Below, piece by piece: positions 8,169-14,934 of a stretch of DNA of 64,000 bases (position 1 is its first letter; each line of letters opens with the position of its first letter). The notes below the pieces were generated by a model. It ran no database searches. It was not told the DNA's origin and saw only the letters and a list, made by a program, of their open reading frames with translations. This DNA is from Clostridia bacterium. Lineage in GTDB: Bacteria; Bacillota; Clostridia; Christensenellales; Borkfalkiaceae. Both the position numbers and the translations under genes were made by a program. Location: the NCBI GenBank assembly GCA_017468085.1, contig JAFUJR010000015.1:62001-126000 (forward strand), read 5' to 3'.

Positions 8169-9059
8169 ATGAATAACGTTATCGCACTTATCGTTGCCGC
8201 TTTCAAAAAATGGGGGCTTGGCTTGCTCTTTATTTTGCTCGGCATCACTTGGATTTTGATAAATCCGATAATTAGACTTGGCATAGTCGGCGCGGATTAT
8301 TTTAAGGAATACGGAGGTACGCCTTGGTCTTACGTTACTGGCGCACACTGGGTTGTCAGCCTTATTTGTCTTGGAGTTGGCGTTTTGCTTTTTCTTCGCA
8401 AATTTAAGCCGTCTGTAAAAATCCCTGAATACGTTTATACGCTTGCGTTCGGCGCGATTGCTTTGTTTTCCTTGGTGGATTTTATCAACGTGCTTGCAGA
8501 GATTTCCTTCATTCCCGCCGATCAGTGGCAATATGCGCCTAGCTTTATAACGACCCATTACACGATGAGTATAATTTCCAGTATTGTGAATACGCTTGCG
8601 TTTGCTAGTGTGGTTGCGGTGATGCTCAATAAAAAGAAATTTGCAAGGTTTTGGTATGCGCCTGCAATCGTACACGTACTGGGCGTTCTTTTCCTTGCAA
8701 TCGGTAACCTTGTATTAGTAAATTCGGAATATGTTTCCCGCATAAATCAATGCGATTACGTAACGAGCATTATTTTCGGCGTATTGTTTACTTTGGCGAT
8801 TATGTTCTTCTGTCTTTTCTTCGCGGTAAACGCGCAGGCGCAGGAAGCGGTTGCGGAACTTGTAGAAGATACGGAAGCGAACGAGGAAGTTGACTTGAAT
8901 TCCGTAGAAAGCGTAACGGCGGCAACGGCTGCACCCGAGCCTCAGCTTACGGACGCGCAAAAGGAAGAGCTTGCAAACGTAAAAGAACTTTACGAGCTTG
9001 GCGCGTACACCGAAGAGGAATACGAGGCGGAAAAGCAACGTATCATGTACGGATTATAA
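8169..9059 (+). CDS. Polytopic membrane protein with C-terminal SHOCT domain
   Basis: 296 residues from ATG 8169, eight bases after GGAGG (8156-8160); the in-frame TTG at 8154 lies before that site and is rejected. About six membrane helices fill residues 1-225. An acidic linker (VAELVEDTEANEEVD) follows, then a SHOCT domain at the end: KEELANVKELYELGAYTEEEYEAEK. SHOCT is a short oligomerisation-type module found at the ends of many unrelated bacterial proteins. The membrane part is not a family I know. The gene stands alone between two nearly identical hairpins, with its own promoter. Confidence 0.8.
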   Translation: MNNVIALIVAAFKKWGLGLLFILLGITWILINPIIRLGIVGADYFKEYGGTPWSYVTGAHWVVSLICLGVGVLLFLRKFKPSVKIPEYVYTLAFGAIALFSLVDFINVLAEISFIPADQWQYAPSFITTHYTMSIISSIVNTLAFASVVAVMLNKKKFARFWYAPAIVHVLGVLFLAIGNLVLVNSEYVSRINQCDYVTSIIFGVLFTLAIMFFCLFFAVNAQAQEAVAELVEDTEANEEVDLNSVESVTAATAAPEPQLTDAQKEELANVKELYELGAYTEEEYEAEKQRIMYGL

Positions 9060-9407
9060 TTCCATTTAGAATATAGAACATCAAAACTGTGCGTTATAAT
9101 AAACGCACAGTTTTTTATTTTGAGGGTATTATGACGAGGAAACGGGTATTTTGCTTGTTGCATCGATAATTTTACAACTTTTTTTCAAATTTAGTGAGAA
9201 AAACAGGCTTTTTGACCGTTATATAAGTGATACGAGGAGAACGTTAATAAAGTTGGGAAGTTTGTTGAGATAATAATTTTTTCTTACAAAATTCCGTTTT
9301 TTAAAGGTGGACGATTTCAAGAAAAAAATTGGCAATGAATATAGAAGAGGCTTTAAAAGTCGCAACTTTTTGGCATAACAGTAAAAATATAAGGAGGGAT
9401 TTGTAAT
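9060..9407 (+). other. AT-rich intergenic region: terminator, then lipoprotein-cassette leader
   Basis: The first 60 bases hold the terminator of the SHOCT gene. The rest is AT-rich with no plausible gene. From about 9307 it matches the leader of the lipoprotein gene at 63689: GGTGGACGATTTCAA at 9307-9321, then CAACTTTTTGGCATAACAG and the ribosome-site block AAGGAGGGATTTGTAATATG just before 9408. This marks the upstream edge of an inserted or recombined cassette. Confidence 0.6.
9083..9116 (+). terminator. Hairpin terminator after the SHOCT gene
   Basis: AAAACTGTGCGTT pairs with AACGCACAGTTTT around ATAATA, then a T-run. It is a near copy of the hairpin at 8115; two stem positions differ between the copies and are still paired in this one. 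Confidence 0.82.
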
Positions 9408-10049
9408 ATGGTAAAAGGAAAAACAATTAAAGTGTTTTTAACGTTGGGTGTACTTCTCTTCAGCCTCGTTGGAATTTTTGGGTGCTCTAATGATGAAAAA
9501 CCAAATACTCAAGAATCAATAAAAAATTCAAATAGTTTAGATGATGATTCAGACCATAGAACCGGACCTGTACCAATACATGGAAGGAGTTGTTGGGATT
9601 TTGCATCATTTCATGATTATTTCAAAGATATAAATATGAATAATTATTCCTTGGTATCTTTTGATTTAGATAATGTTCGAAGTATTGAGAAAACGTACTA
9701 TGAGTATGAGACAAATCAACCGCGCAATAGCTCCTTTTTTGACCCTGAAAATTATTCCAACGCTTTTACATATAAATTTTATTCAGTACATGATCTTATA
9801 GGAAGCGGCATAGATAACATATCATACAGTATAAAATGCGCTAGTATTTTACCAATGAAGAATATGGCGGGAGATGATTTTGTTTTTGAATTAGTAAATC
9901 AAGAAGATACGACGTTTATTTATGATTTATTACTAAACGACGAGCGTGTTATGAAAATTGAGATAAACATGGAAGAGGGGTATAGCTCTAAGGATATAGA
10001 AGACGTAGTATTGCTGTTAGAAAACAATATCGCGATTATAGGAGGATAG
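9408..10049 (+). CDS. Putative lipoprotein, cassette family member 1
   Basis: 213 residues. The N-terminus is a lipoprotein signal: MVKGKTIKVF, a hydrophobic stretch, then a lipobox-like GIFGC with C26 as the lipid-attachment residue (F at -2 is unusual). The mature part is acidic and Asn/Asp-rich with no family I recognise; it would sit on the outer face of the membrane. AGGAGGG stands just upstream. Codons are strongly AT-rich (AAA, TTA, ATA, GAT), unlike neighbours. Leader and signal match the genes at 62349 and 63689, but the mature regions do not resemble each other. Acquisition or cassette shuffling is likely. Confidence 0.75.
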   Translation: MVKGKTIKVFLTLGVLLFSLVGIFGCSNDEKPNTQESIKNSNSLDDDSDHRTGPVPIHGRSCWDFASFHDYFKDINMNNYSLVSFDLDNVRSIEKTYYEYETNQPRNSSFFDPENYSNAFTYKFYSVHDLIGSGIDNISYSIKCASILPMKNMAGDDFVFELVNQEDTTFIYDLLLNDERVMKIEINMEEGYSSKDIEDVVLLLENNIAIIGG

Positions 10050-10054
10050 TATTT

Positions 10055-10108
10055 ATGAAGAAAATCTTGTCTTTTATTAGTGTAACGTTAATAAAAATTC
10101 AGTTTTAA
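10055..10108 (+). pseudogene. Truncated second gene of the lipoprotein cassette
   Basis: A GGAGG site precedes ATG 10055, which opens only 17 codons: MKKILSFISVTLIKIQF, the start of a signal peptide. The frame then runs into sequence like that at 63515-63537 (TTAATAAAAATnCAnTTTTAAAAAA), the left edge of a cassette leader. A longer secreted or membrane protein was probably cut off here by recombination between leader copies. Confidence 0.4.
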
Positions 10109-10130
10109 AAAAGGTGAAAAATAACGTCGT

Positions 10131-10180
10131 AAAAAACGTAATGCGCCCTGCGGCAAATTTGCCGCAGGGCGCTATTTTTA
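10131..10180 (-). terminator. Bidirectional terminator after the CDF gene
   Basis: A perfect 15-bp inverted repeat, GCGCCCTGCGGCAAA / TTTGCCGCAGGGCGC (10143-10172), with a T-rich run on the plus side and an A-run (T on the minus strand) on the other. It ends the minus-strand CDF gene and any read-through from the lipoprotein cassette. Confidence 0.85.
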
Positions 10181-10206
10181 TTGTAGCTATAATTCCACGT
10201 CAGCAT

Positions 10207-11355
10207 TTAAACAAAGGGGTGCTCTACGCGGATAACGCAGAAAGTATTGGGCTTTTCCGCGCGGATATTGTCCGTAACCGCTTTTTCCGCGTCTTCCGCG
10301 CTTATTTTACAGTCGGCGGGGACGAGCAGATCGAAAATGACGTTTACGCTTTCTTCGCCCATTGTCATACGGAAATCGTGGATACTAAAACTTTCGTCCA
10401 CGGACTGCGCCGCGCGCTTGGCAACGTCGTGCATTTCGTTGACGAGCGGATCGTTTAAAACGATGGGGTCGAGGTGTACGGTAACGATACAGCCGAATTT
10501 TTCGTGCATATCCCGTTCCATTTTATCCACTTCCTCGTGCGCGACGTTGATATCTTCGTCCGAGGGGACCTCGGCGTGGAAAGAAACGATTTGTCTGCCC
10601 GGGCCGTAGTCGTGCACCATAACGTCGTGAATGCCCACGACCCGCTTATAATTTTTGGTAAAAGCGTAAATATCGTCGATAAATTGCTTATCGGGCGGCG
10701 AGCCGAGGAGTAAATCGATGGTTTCCTTTGCCGCCTTTACGCCCGTGAACATAATAAACGCCGCCACGAGAATGCCCGCCCAACCGTCGATGGGGAGCGC
10801 CCAAATCTTTGCTACGATTGCCGAAACGAGGACGAGCGCCGTCGCTACGCAATCGCAAAGGCTGTCAAACGCCGAAGCCTTGAGGGCGGAGGAGTTGATT
10901 TTTTTGCCGATATTCCGATAGAAGATAAACAAGCCGAGCTTGACGAGGATCGCCGCGCCGAGAATGATATAGGTCGCAATGCCTACGACGGGCAAGGATT
11001 TGTTTCCGATTTTTTCGATGGACGAGGTAAGCAGTTCAAATCCGACGAGGATGATCAGCATATCGACGATAAAACCGGTAACGTATTCCAACCTGCCGTG
11101 TCCCAACGGGTGTTCCTTATCCACGGGCTTATTGGCGAGGCGGAATCCAATCAAGGTTACGACGGACGAGCCCGCGTCGGAAATATTGTTAAACGCGTCG
11201 GCGATGATGGCGACTGAGCCCGCTAAAATACCCATCGTCAGCTTGCCTGCAAAGAGTAAAACGTTTAGCAAAATACCCGTAAAACTTGCAATAGACGCGT
11301 ACCTGCCCCTCACCTTTTGGTCTTTTATCACTTTTTTATCGTTTTGTTTTACCAT
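10207..11355 (-). CDS. Cation diffusion facilitator (CDF) family metal efflux transporter
   Basis: 382 residues. Six membrane helices in the first 220 or so, with the CDF helix-2 site DAFNNISDAGSS (Asn in place of the usual His of HxxxD), then HPLGHGRLEYV between helices and the C-terminal cytoplasmic dimerisation domain (ending SVNVIFDLLVPADC...VIRVEHPF). It should export a divalent metal using the proton gradient; an altered helix-2 site is common in Mn2+ or Fe2+ members. ATG 11355 has a GGAG site; the upstream ATG at 11409 would leave about ten bases after the mapped promoter and no ribosome site. The antiporter genes on the other side of the shared promoter region are also cation exporters. 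Confidence 0.9.
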   Translation of the reverse strand: MVKQNDKKVIKDQKVRGRYASIASFTGILLNVLLFAGKLTMGILAGSVAIIADAFNNISDAGSSVVTLIGFRLANKPVDKEHPLGHGRLEYVTGFIVDMLIILVGFELLTSSIEKIGNKSLPVVGIATYIILGAAILVKLGLFIFYRNIGKKINSSALKASAFDSLCDCVATALVLVSAIVAKIWALPIDGWAGILVAAFIMFTGVKAAKETIDLLLGSPPDKQFIDDIYAFTKNYKRVVGIHDVMVHDYGPGRQIVSFHAEVPSDEDINVAHEEVDKMERDMHEKFGCIVTVHLDPIVLNDPLVNEMHDVAKRAAQSVDESFSIHDFRMTMGEESVNVIFDLLVPADCKISAEDAEKAVTDNIRAEKPNTFCVIRVEHPFV

Positions 11356-11425
11356 AACCAACTCCGTTGAGTTCTGTTTTAATTTTTGCCGTAATTCCGC
11401 ACTCCGCACTCAACGTTCCGCATTT

Positions 11426-11454
11426 ATTATATGCCTTTCGCCAAATTTTGTCAA
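11426..11454 (-). promoter_or_regulatory. Promoter of the CDF gene
   Basis: On the minus strand: TTGACA (11454-11449), 17-base spacer, TATAAT (11431-11426). Transcription would begin near 11419. Confidence 0.75.
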
Positions 11455-11492
11455 CCGAAAAAGGAAAAAGAGTATAATGGCATAGAGAAAAC

Positions 11493-11522
11493 TTGACAAA
11501 TAAAATGCGGATATGGTAAAAT
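11493..11522 (+). promoter_or_regulatory. Promoter of the riboswitch-antiporter unit
   Basis: TTGACA (11493-11498), 18-base spacer, TAAAAT (11517-11522). It lies just before the 5' arm of the riboswitch. Confidence 0.7.
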
Positions 11523-11527
11523 ATCCC

Positions 11528-11654
11528 TTGCACATAAGGGAGTAGTCGGCTTTCTGCGCAGAAAGGGATTATGTCTACAACACGTAGCGAAAGCTCAGGT
11601 ATAATCGTAAACGACAAGACTTATGCGAGGCGATTTTCGCAAAAGTCTTTTTAT
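11528..11654 (+). promoter_or_regulatory. yybP-ykoY-like (Mn2+-sensing) riboswitch with terminator
   Basis: The hallmark loop GGGAGTAGT follows a 5' arm CATAAG (11533-11538) that can pair with CTTATG (11620-11625) to close the aptamer. Between them are a strong hairpin CTTTCTGCGCAGAAAG and the second conserved segment ACACGTAGCGAAAGCTCAGG. The closing arm also forms part of a terminator: AAGACTTATGCGA pairs with TCGCAAAAGTCTT (11616-11649), followed by T. The two folds exclude each other, the usual ON-switch design of this class: metal binding stabilises the aptamer and lets transcription reach the exporter. Class assigned by eye. Confidence 0.72.
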
Positions 11655-11670
11655 TTACGGAGGTTGTATT

Positions 11671-12765
11671 ATGTCCTTTTCTTTCGCTCTTTTGGCTGTT
11701 TCTATGCCCCCTTGGGCAACCATCGTCGTAGGCGCGTTGCTTCTTGCGGTTGGGTTGTTCCTTTTGGTAAAAGGGGCGGATTGGTTCGTTGACGGCGCGG
11801 CGGGCGTTGCGGCGAAGATAAAAATTCCCGCTCTCGTTATCGGTCTTACCGTCGTGGCGTTCGGTACGAGTATGCCCGAGCTTGCTACGTCCGTTTCTTC
11901 TGCGGCGCAAAAAAGCGTCGGTATCGCAATCGGGAACGTAGTCGGCAGTAACATTTGTAATATTTTGCTTATTTTGGGTTTATCGGCGATCATCGCGCCG
12001 TTGCCCGCCAATAAGGAGCTGCTCGTTATCGATTTACCCGTGCTTTTGGGCGCTTCGGGGTTGATTATTCTCTTCGGCTTGACGGGCGGAGAGATTGCGC
12101 GCTGGGAAGGCGGAATCATGGCGTTTTTACTGGTAGCGTATACCGCGTTTTTGATTTGGAATGCGTTTCGTCAGCGCAAAAAAGAAAGGGGCGTGTCCGC
12201 GTTGAACGACCATGAAGTGGTTTCAACGGAAACGGAAAAAAAGCAAAGTAAATTCAACGTTTGGTACGAAAATATGAAAGCCAAACTTTGGTTTTTGATT
12301 ATTCTCACCGTCGTGGGATTGGGTATCGTCGTGGGCGGCTCCGTGCTTGCCGTAGAAGGGGCGAAAATGGTTTCGTACCAAATTGGTATTCCCGAAAATA
12401 TCGTCGGTCTTACCGTGGTTGCCATCGGCACTTCCTTGCCTGAATTGATCACCTCGGTGGTTGCGGCGAAGAAAGGAGAAACGGACATCGCAGTCGGCAA
12501 CATCGTCGGCAGTAATATTTTCAATATTTTATTCGTTGCAGGTCTTTCCGCTGTCATTTTCCCGTTGCCGTTCGCGCCTATCGACCCCGTAACGGGCGTG
12601 CAGACCTCGTTCTTGATCGACAGTATTATTGCGTTAGGCACGGCGGGTTTACTTTCGCTTTTCCTGTATTTGCCCGGACATAAACTCCGTCGTTGGCAGG
12701 GTATTTTGCTCCTGCTTGGCGCGGTGGCTTACTACGTATATTGCGTGTTGGTGGTCGTATTATAA
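11671..12765 (+). CDS. CaCA-family Na+/Ca2+-type cation antiporter, copy 1
   Basis: 364 residues from ATG 11671, ten bases after GGAGG. A duplicated five-helix fold with the two alpha-repeat motifs VVAFGTSMPELATS...GNVVGSNICNILLI and VVAIGTSLPELITS...GNIVGSNIFNILFV, including the acidic (PEL) and polar ion-site residues. A cytoplasmic loop (about 155-195) separates the halves. The family exchanges Ca2+ or another cation for Na+ or H+. A Mn2+-type riboswitch in the leader suggests that manganese export is its job here. The next gene is a close paralogue without a visible riboswitch. Confidence 0.92.
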   Translation: MSFSFALLAVSMPPWATIVVGALLLAVGLFLLVKGADWFVDGAAGVAAKIKIPALVIGLTVVAFGTSMPELATSVSSAAQKSVGIAIGNVVGSNICNILLILGLSAIIAPLPANKELLVIDLPVLLGASGLIILFGLTGGEIARWEGGIMAFLLVAYTAFLIWNAFRQRKKERGVSALNDHEVVSTETEKKQSKFNVWYENMKAKLWFLIILTVVGLGIVVGGSVLAVEGAKMVSYQIGIPENIVGLTVVAIGTSLPELITSVVAAKKGETDIAVGNIVGSNIFNILFVAGLSAVIFPLPFAPIDPVTGVQTSFLIDSIIALGTAGLLSLFLYLPGHKLRRWQGILLLLGAVAYYVYCVLVVVL

Positions 12766-12770
12766 AAACA

Positions 12771-12880
12771 CGACGTACGTACGTCGCGTTTCCGCATAAG
12801 TCGCTACGTATAAGGGCGCGTCTTCGCCGTTTTTGCGGTTTGGATGGGTGGCGAAACAAGCGCGGAAGTATCCTTTGACG
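12771..12880 (+). repeat. Palindrome and partial intergenic repeat element between antiporter genes
   Basis: CGACGTACGTACGTCG (12771-12786) is a perfect 16-base palindrome flanked by A- and T-rich arms and may act as a terminator for copy 1. Next comes a partial copy of the dispersed element: CGTATAAGGGCGCGTCTTC (also at 38230-38248) and GCCGTTTTTGCGGTTTGGA (compare 38341). Confidence 0.5.
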
Positions 12881-12939
12881 CGAATACATAGAAATTGCAT
12901 ATAAAAATTTCTTTTTTTATTAGGAGGAATTTTCAAACA

Positions 12940-14019
12940 ATGGATTTAGCGTCCATATTATTGAACAGCGGCTTAGACGGCTGGCTTATTATCGTCATTT
13001 CCATCGCTCTTCTCGGCGTAGGGTTCGTGTGCTTGATAAAAGGCGCGGACTGGTTTGTAGACGGCGCGGCGGGCATTGCGGAAAAATTGCGCGTGCCCAC
13101 CCTTATCATCGGTTTGACCGTCGTTTCGTTCGGCACGAGCGCCCCCGAGCTTGCTACGTCGATTATTTCCGCGGCGCAGGGCAGCGCAGACCTTGCCATC
13201 GGCAACGTCATCGGCAGTAATATCACGAATATTTTGCTCATCTTGGGCGTTGCGGCGGTCATTTGTCCGCTCGTGGTGCAAAAAAATGCGTTGCGCATAG
13301 ATTTCCCCGTGCTTTTAGGCGCGAGCGTCCTCATTCTTTTGCTTGGCGGATTTGACGGGCAAATCGGACGCATCGACGGGGCGATCATGTTCGTGCTTTC
13401 CTTGGCGTACATGGCGTTTTTGGTGGTGTACGGCGTACGTGAAAGCAAAAAACAGCCTACCGTGTCCGCGTTGAACGACCACGCGGTGGAGCAGACGAGC
13501 TTGGAAGACGAAAAGGGTTTTGCGGGACAAAAAGAAAGCTCTTGGTATAAAAAAATGTGCAAGCACACCTGGTTTTTGATACTCGTAACGGTGGTAGGCT
13601 TGGCGCTCGTTGTGGCGGGCGCGCTTTTCGGCGTTATCCCCGGCGCAACCGTCGTGGCGACCAAAATCGGAATTCCCGAAAAAATTATCGGCTTGACCGT
13701 TGTGGCAATCGGTACTTCCCTCCCCGAGCTTGTAACCTGCGTCATTGCGGCGAAGAAAGGGGAAACGGATATTGCGGTTGGCGACATTGTCGGTAGTAAT
13801 ATTTTTAACGTCATTCGTACCTTAGGGCTCTGCGCAATCATTATCCCTTTGCCTTTTGCGTCCTCGTTCTGGGTGGACGGTATCATCGCGCTTGCGGCGG
13901 CGATCATGCTTGCGGTCTTCGGTTATATCAAGGGGCATAAAGTGCGTCGTTGGGCGGGTATCGTAATGCTCTGTTGTTTTGCGGCGTATTACGTGTACTT
14001 GTTTGCTTTTACTTTGTAA
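12940..14019 (+). CDS. CaCA-family Na+/Ca2+-type cation antiporter, copy 2
   Basis: 359 residues from ATG 12940 after AGGAGG (12922-12927); an in-frame TTG at 12895 precedes that site and is rejected. Both alpha repeats are intact: VVSFGTSAPELATS...GNVIGSNITNILLI and VVAIGTSLPELVTC...GDIVGSNIFNVIRT. It resembles copy 1 throughout, including the linker VSALNDHAVE, so it arose by tandem duplication. Differences near the second site (V and R in NVIRT, Cys for Ser in LVTC) could alter ion choice. No riboswitch precedes it, so it may be expressed differently. Confidence 0.9.
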   Translation: MDLASILLNSGLDGWLIIVISIALLGVGFVCLIKGADWFVDGAAGIAEKLRVPTLIIGLTVVSFGTSAPELATSIISAAQGSADLAIGNVIGSNITNILLILGVAAVICPLVVQKNALRIDFPVLLGASVLILLLGGFDGQIGRIDGAIMFVLSLAYMAFLVVYGVRESKKQPTVSALNDHAVEQTSLEDEKGFAGQKESSWYKKMCKHTWFLILVTVVGLALVVAGALFGVIPGATVVATKIGIPEKIIGLTVVAIGTSLPELVTCVIAAKKGETDIAVGDIVGSNIFNVIRTLGLCAIIIPLPFASSFWVDGIIALAAAIMLAVFGYIKGHKVRRWAGIVMLCCFAAYYVYLFAFTL

Positions 14020-14038
14020 AAACAGAGAATCTGCGTCG

Positions 14039-14165
14039 CATTTTCTCGTTTTTGCCCGTGCCTTTGCGCACGTACGCTCAGTACGTTTCTTTGAGGGGGC
14101 CCGCAACGCCTCGAACGGCTTGCGCCTTGCTCTGCTTTACCGTTTTTTGTCGGGCGGCGTATAAT
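14039..14165 (+). repeat. Dispersed intergenic element, copy 2
   Basis: Shares its order of parts with 38249-38400, 55270-55400 and 55410-55530: a GC-rich arm, a central ACGTACG-N4-GTACG-type palindrome, a CTCGCATCT-like stretch and a terminal CCGTTTT. No coding frame is conserved. Confidence 0.5.
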
Positions 14166-14210
14166 TCCGTTGCAAAAAATAAAAATTTTGTAAAAAGCGT
14201 GTAAAAACGC

Positions 14211-14239
14211 TTGCCAAAGAGGAAGAAATTCTATATAAT
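14211..14239 (+). promoter_or_regulatory. rplS promoter
   Basis: TTGCCA (14211-14216), 17-base spacer, TATAAT (14234-14239). Confidence 0.75.
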
Positions 14240-14251
14240 AATTGCTGACTT

Positions 14252-14315
14252 CGAGCGTTCCGCTGCCTTTTTTTGGGCGTGATGAGGAATCACGCAGCGG
14301 GTTATGAACGTTTCG
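14252..14315 (+). promoter_or_regulatory. Probable L19 autoregulatory leader RNA
   Basis: A nested stem: CGAGCGTTC pairs with GAACGTTTCG, CGCTGC with GCAGCG, and inside them CGTGAT closes with ATCACG over a purine loop. It sits directly before the rplS ribosome site, as known ribosomal L19 leaders of Firmicutes do. Class assignment is by position and fold only. Confidence 0.55.
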
Positions 14316-14340
14316 TAAATAACGGAGGTAAAGTCTTAAA

Positions 14341-14685
14341 ATGAAAGGAATCATCGAAGCTATCAACGCTGAAAGCATGAAATCCGAAGTTCCCGCATTC
14401 GAAGTAGGCGACACGATTAAGGTCGGCTATAAAATTATCGAAGGCAACAAAGAAAGAGTTCAGAACTTCGAGGGCGTCGTTATCGCAAAGAAGAACGGCG
14501 GCATTTCCGAAACTTTCACCGTACGCCACATTTCCTACGGCGTAGGCGTAGAAAAAACCTATCCTCTTCATTCCCCTAAAATTGCGCACATCATCGTGGT
14601 AAGAAAGGGTAAGGTTAGAAGAGCGAAGTTGTACTACTTGCGTGGCCGCACCGGTAAAGCAGCGAAAGTTAAGGAAAAAATCTAA
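14341..14685 (+). CDS. rplS: Ribosomal protein L19 (bL19)
   Basis: 114 residues, normal for bL19, with the family core [35 protein letters not shown] and the C-terminal [20 protein letters not shown]. It sits at the interface of the two ribosomal subunits. ACGGAGG precedes the ATG. In many Firmicutes rplS follows rimM and trmD; here it stands alone with its own promoter, leader and terminator. Confidence 0.98.
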   Translation: MKGIIEAINAESMKSEVPAFEVGDTIKVGYKIIEGNKERVQNFEGVVIAKKNGGISETFTVRHISYGVGVEKTYPLHSPKIAHIIVVRKGKVRRAKLYYLRGRTGKAAKVKEKI

Positions 14686-14712
14686 TCTCGGAAAATGGAA
14701 TACCGAAAAGAG

Positions 14713-14749
14713 TAAGTTCGCCCAAAGTCAACGGCGGACTTATTTTTTT
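14713..14749 (+). terminator. rplS terminator
   Basis: TAAGTTCGCC pairs with GGCGGACTTA (one G-T) across a ten-base loop, then a T-run. Confidence 0.82.
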
Positions 14750-14821
14750 ATACCAAAAAACAAAAAACGCCGGGCAGTGTAAAAATTTACGCAAAAGCGG
14801 AAAAAATTTATTGTAATTCGG

Positions 14822-14850
14822 TTTACTTTTTCGGCGTTTTGCTATATAAT
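14822..14850 (+). promoter_or_regulatory. Promoter of the GT-C glycosyltransferase gene
   Basis: TTTACT (14822-14827), 17-base spacer, TATAAT (14845-14850). The long frame starting at TTG 14839 lies inside this promoter, so translation must start later. Confidence 0.75.
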
Positions 14851-14934
14851 AGAGGTCAAGAATATATAAGGAAGAAAAATCGTTCTTTTTATTCCTGTTT
14901 TTCCATAGGAAAAGAGGGACGAGGAAGGGGACTT

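Larger units (their letters stand above)
11356..11670 (+). other. Divergent promoter region and riboswitch leader between cation exporters
   Basis: No gene here. It holds the minus-strand CDF promoter, a run of short direct repeats (TTCCGCACTCCGCACTCA, 11395-11412), the plus-strand antiporter promoter, the riboswitch aptamer and its terminator. The apparent ATG at 11623 falls inside the terminator stem and is not a start. Confidence 0.75.
14020..14340 (+). other. Intergenic repeat element, rplS promoter and leader
   Basis: No gene. 14039-14165 is one copy of the dispersed element, with the near palindrome CACGTACGCTCAGTACGTTTC and a 3' end ACCGTTTTTTGTCGGGCGGCG. Then come the rplS promoter (14211-14239) and a structured leader (14252-14315). 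Confidence 0.65.

Noticed and set aside
9060..10130. Lipoprotein region as a prophage or insertion sequence
   Set aside because: No transposase, integrase or terminal inverted repeats; only the shared cassette leader is visible.
11623..11670. Upstream ATG of the first antiporter
   Set aside because: It lies within the riboswitch terminator stem and has no ribosome site; ATG 11671 follows GGAGG.
14839..14934. Longer N-terminus for the GT-C enzyme from TTG 14839
   Set aside because: The start lies within the -10 region of the promoter; ATG 14935 has a ribosome site and begins a normal signal-anchor helix.
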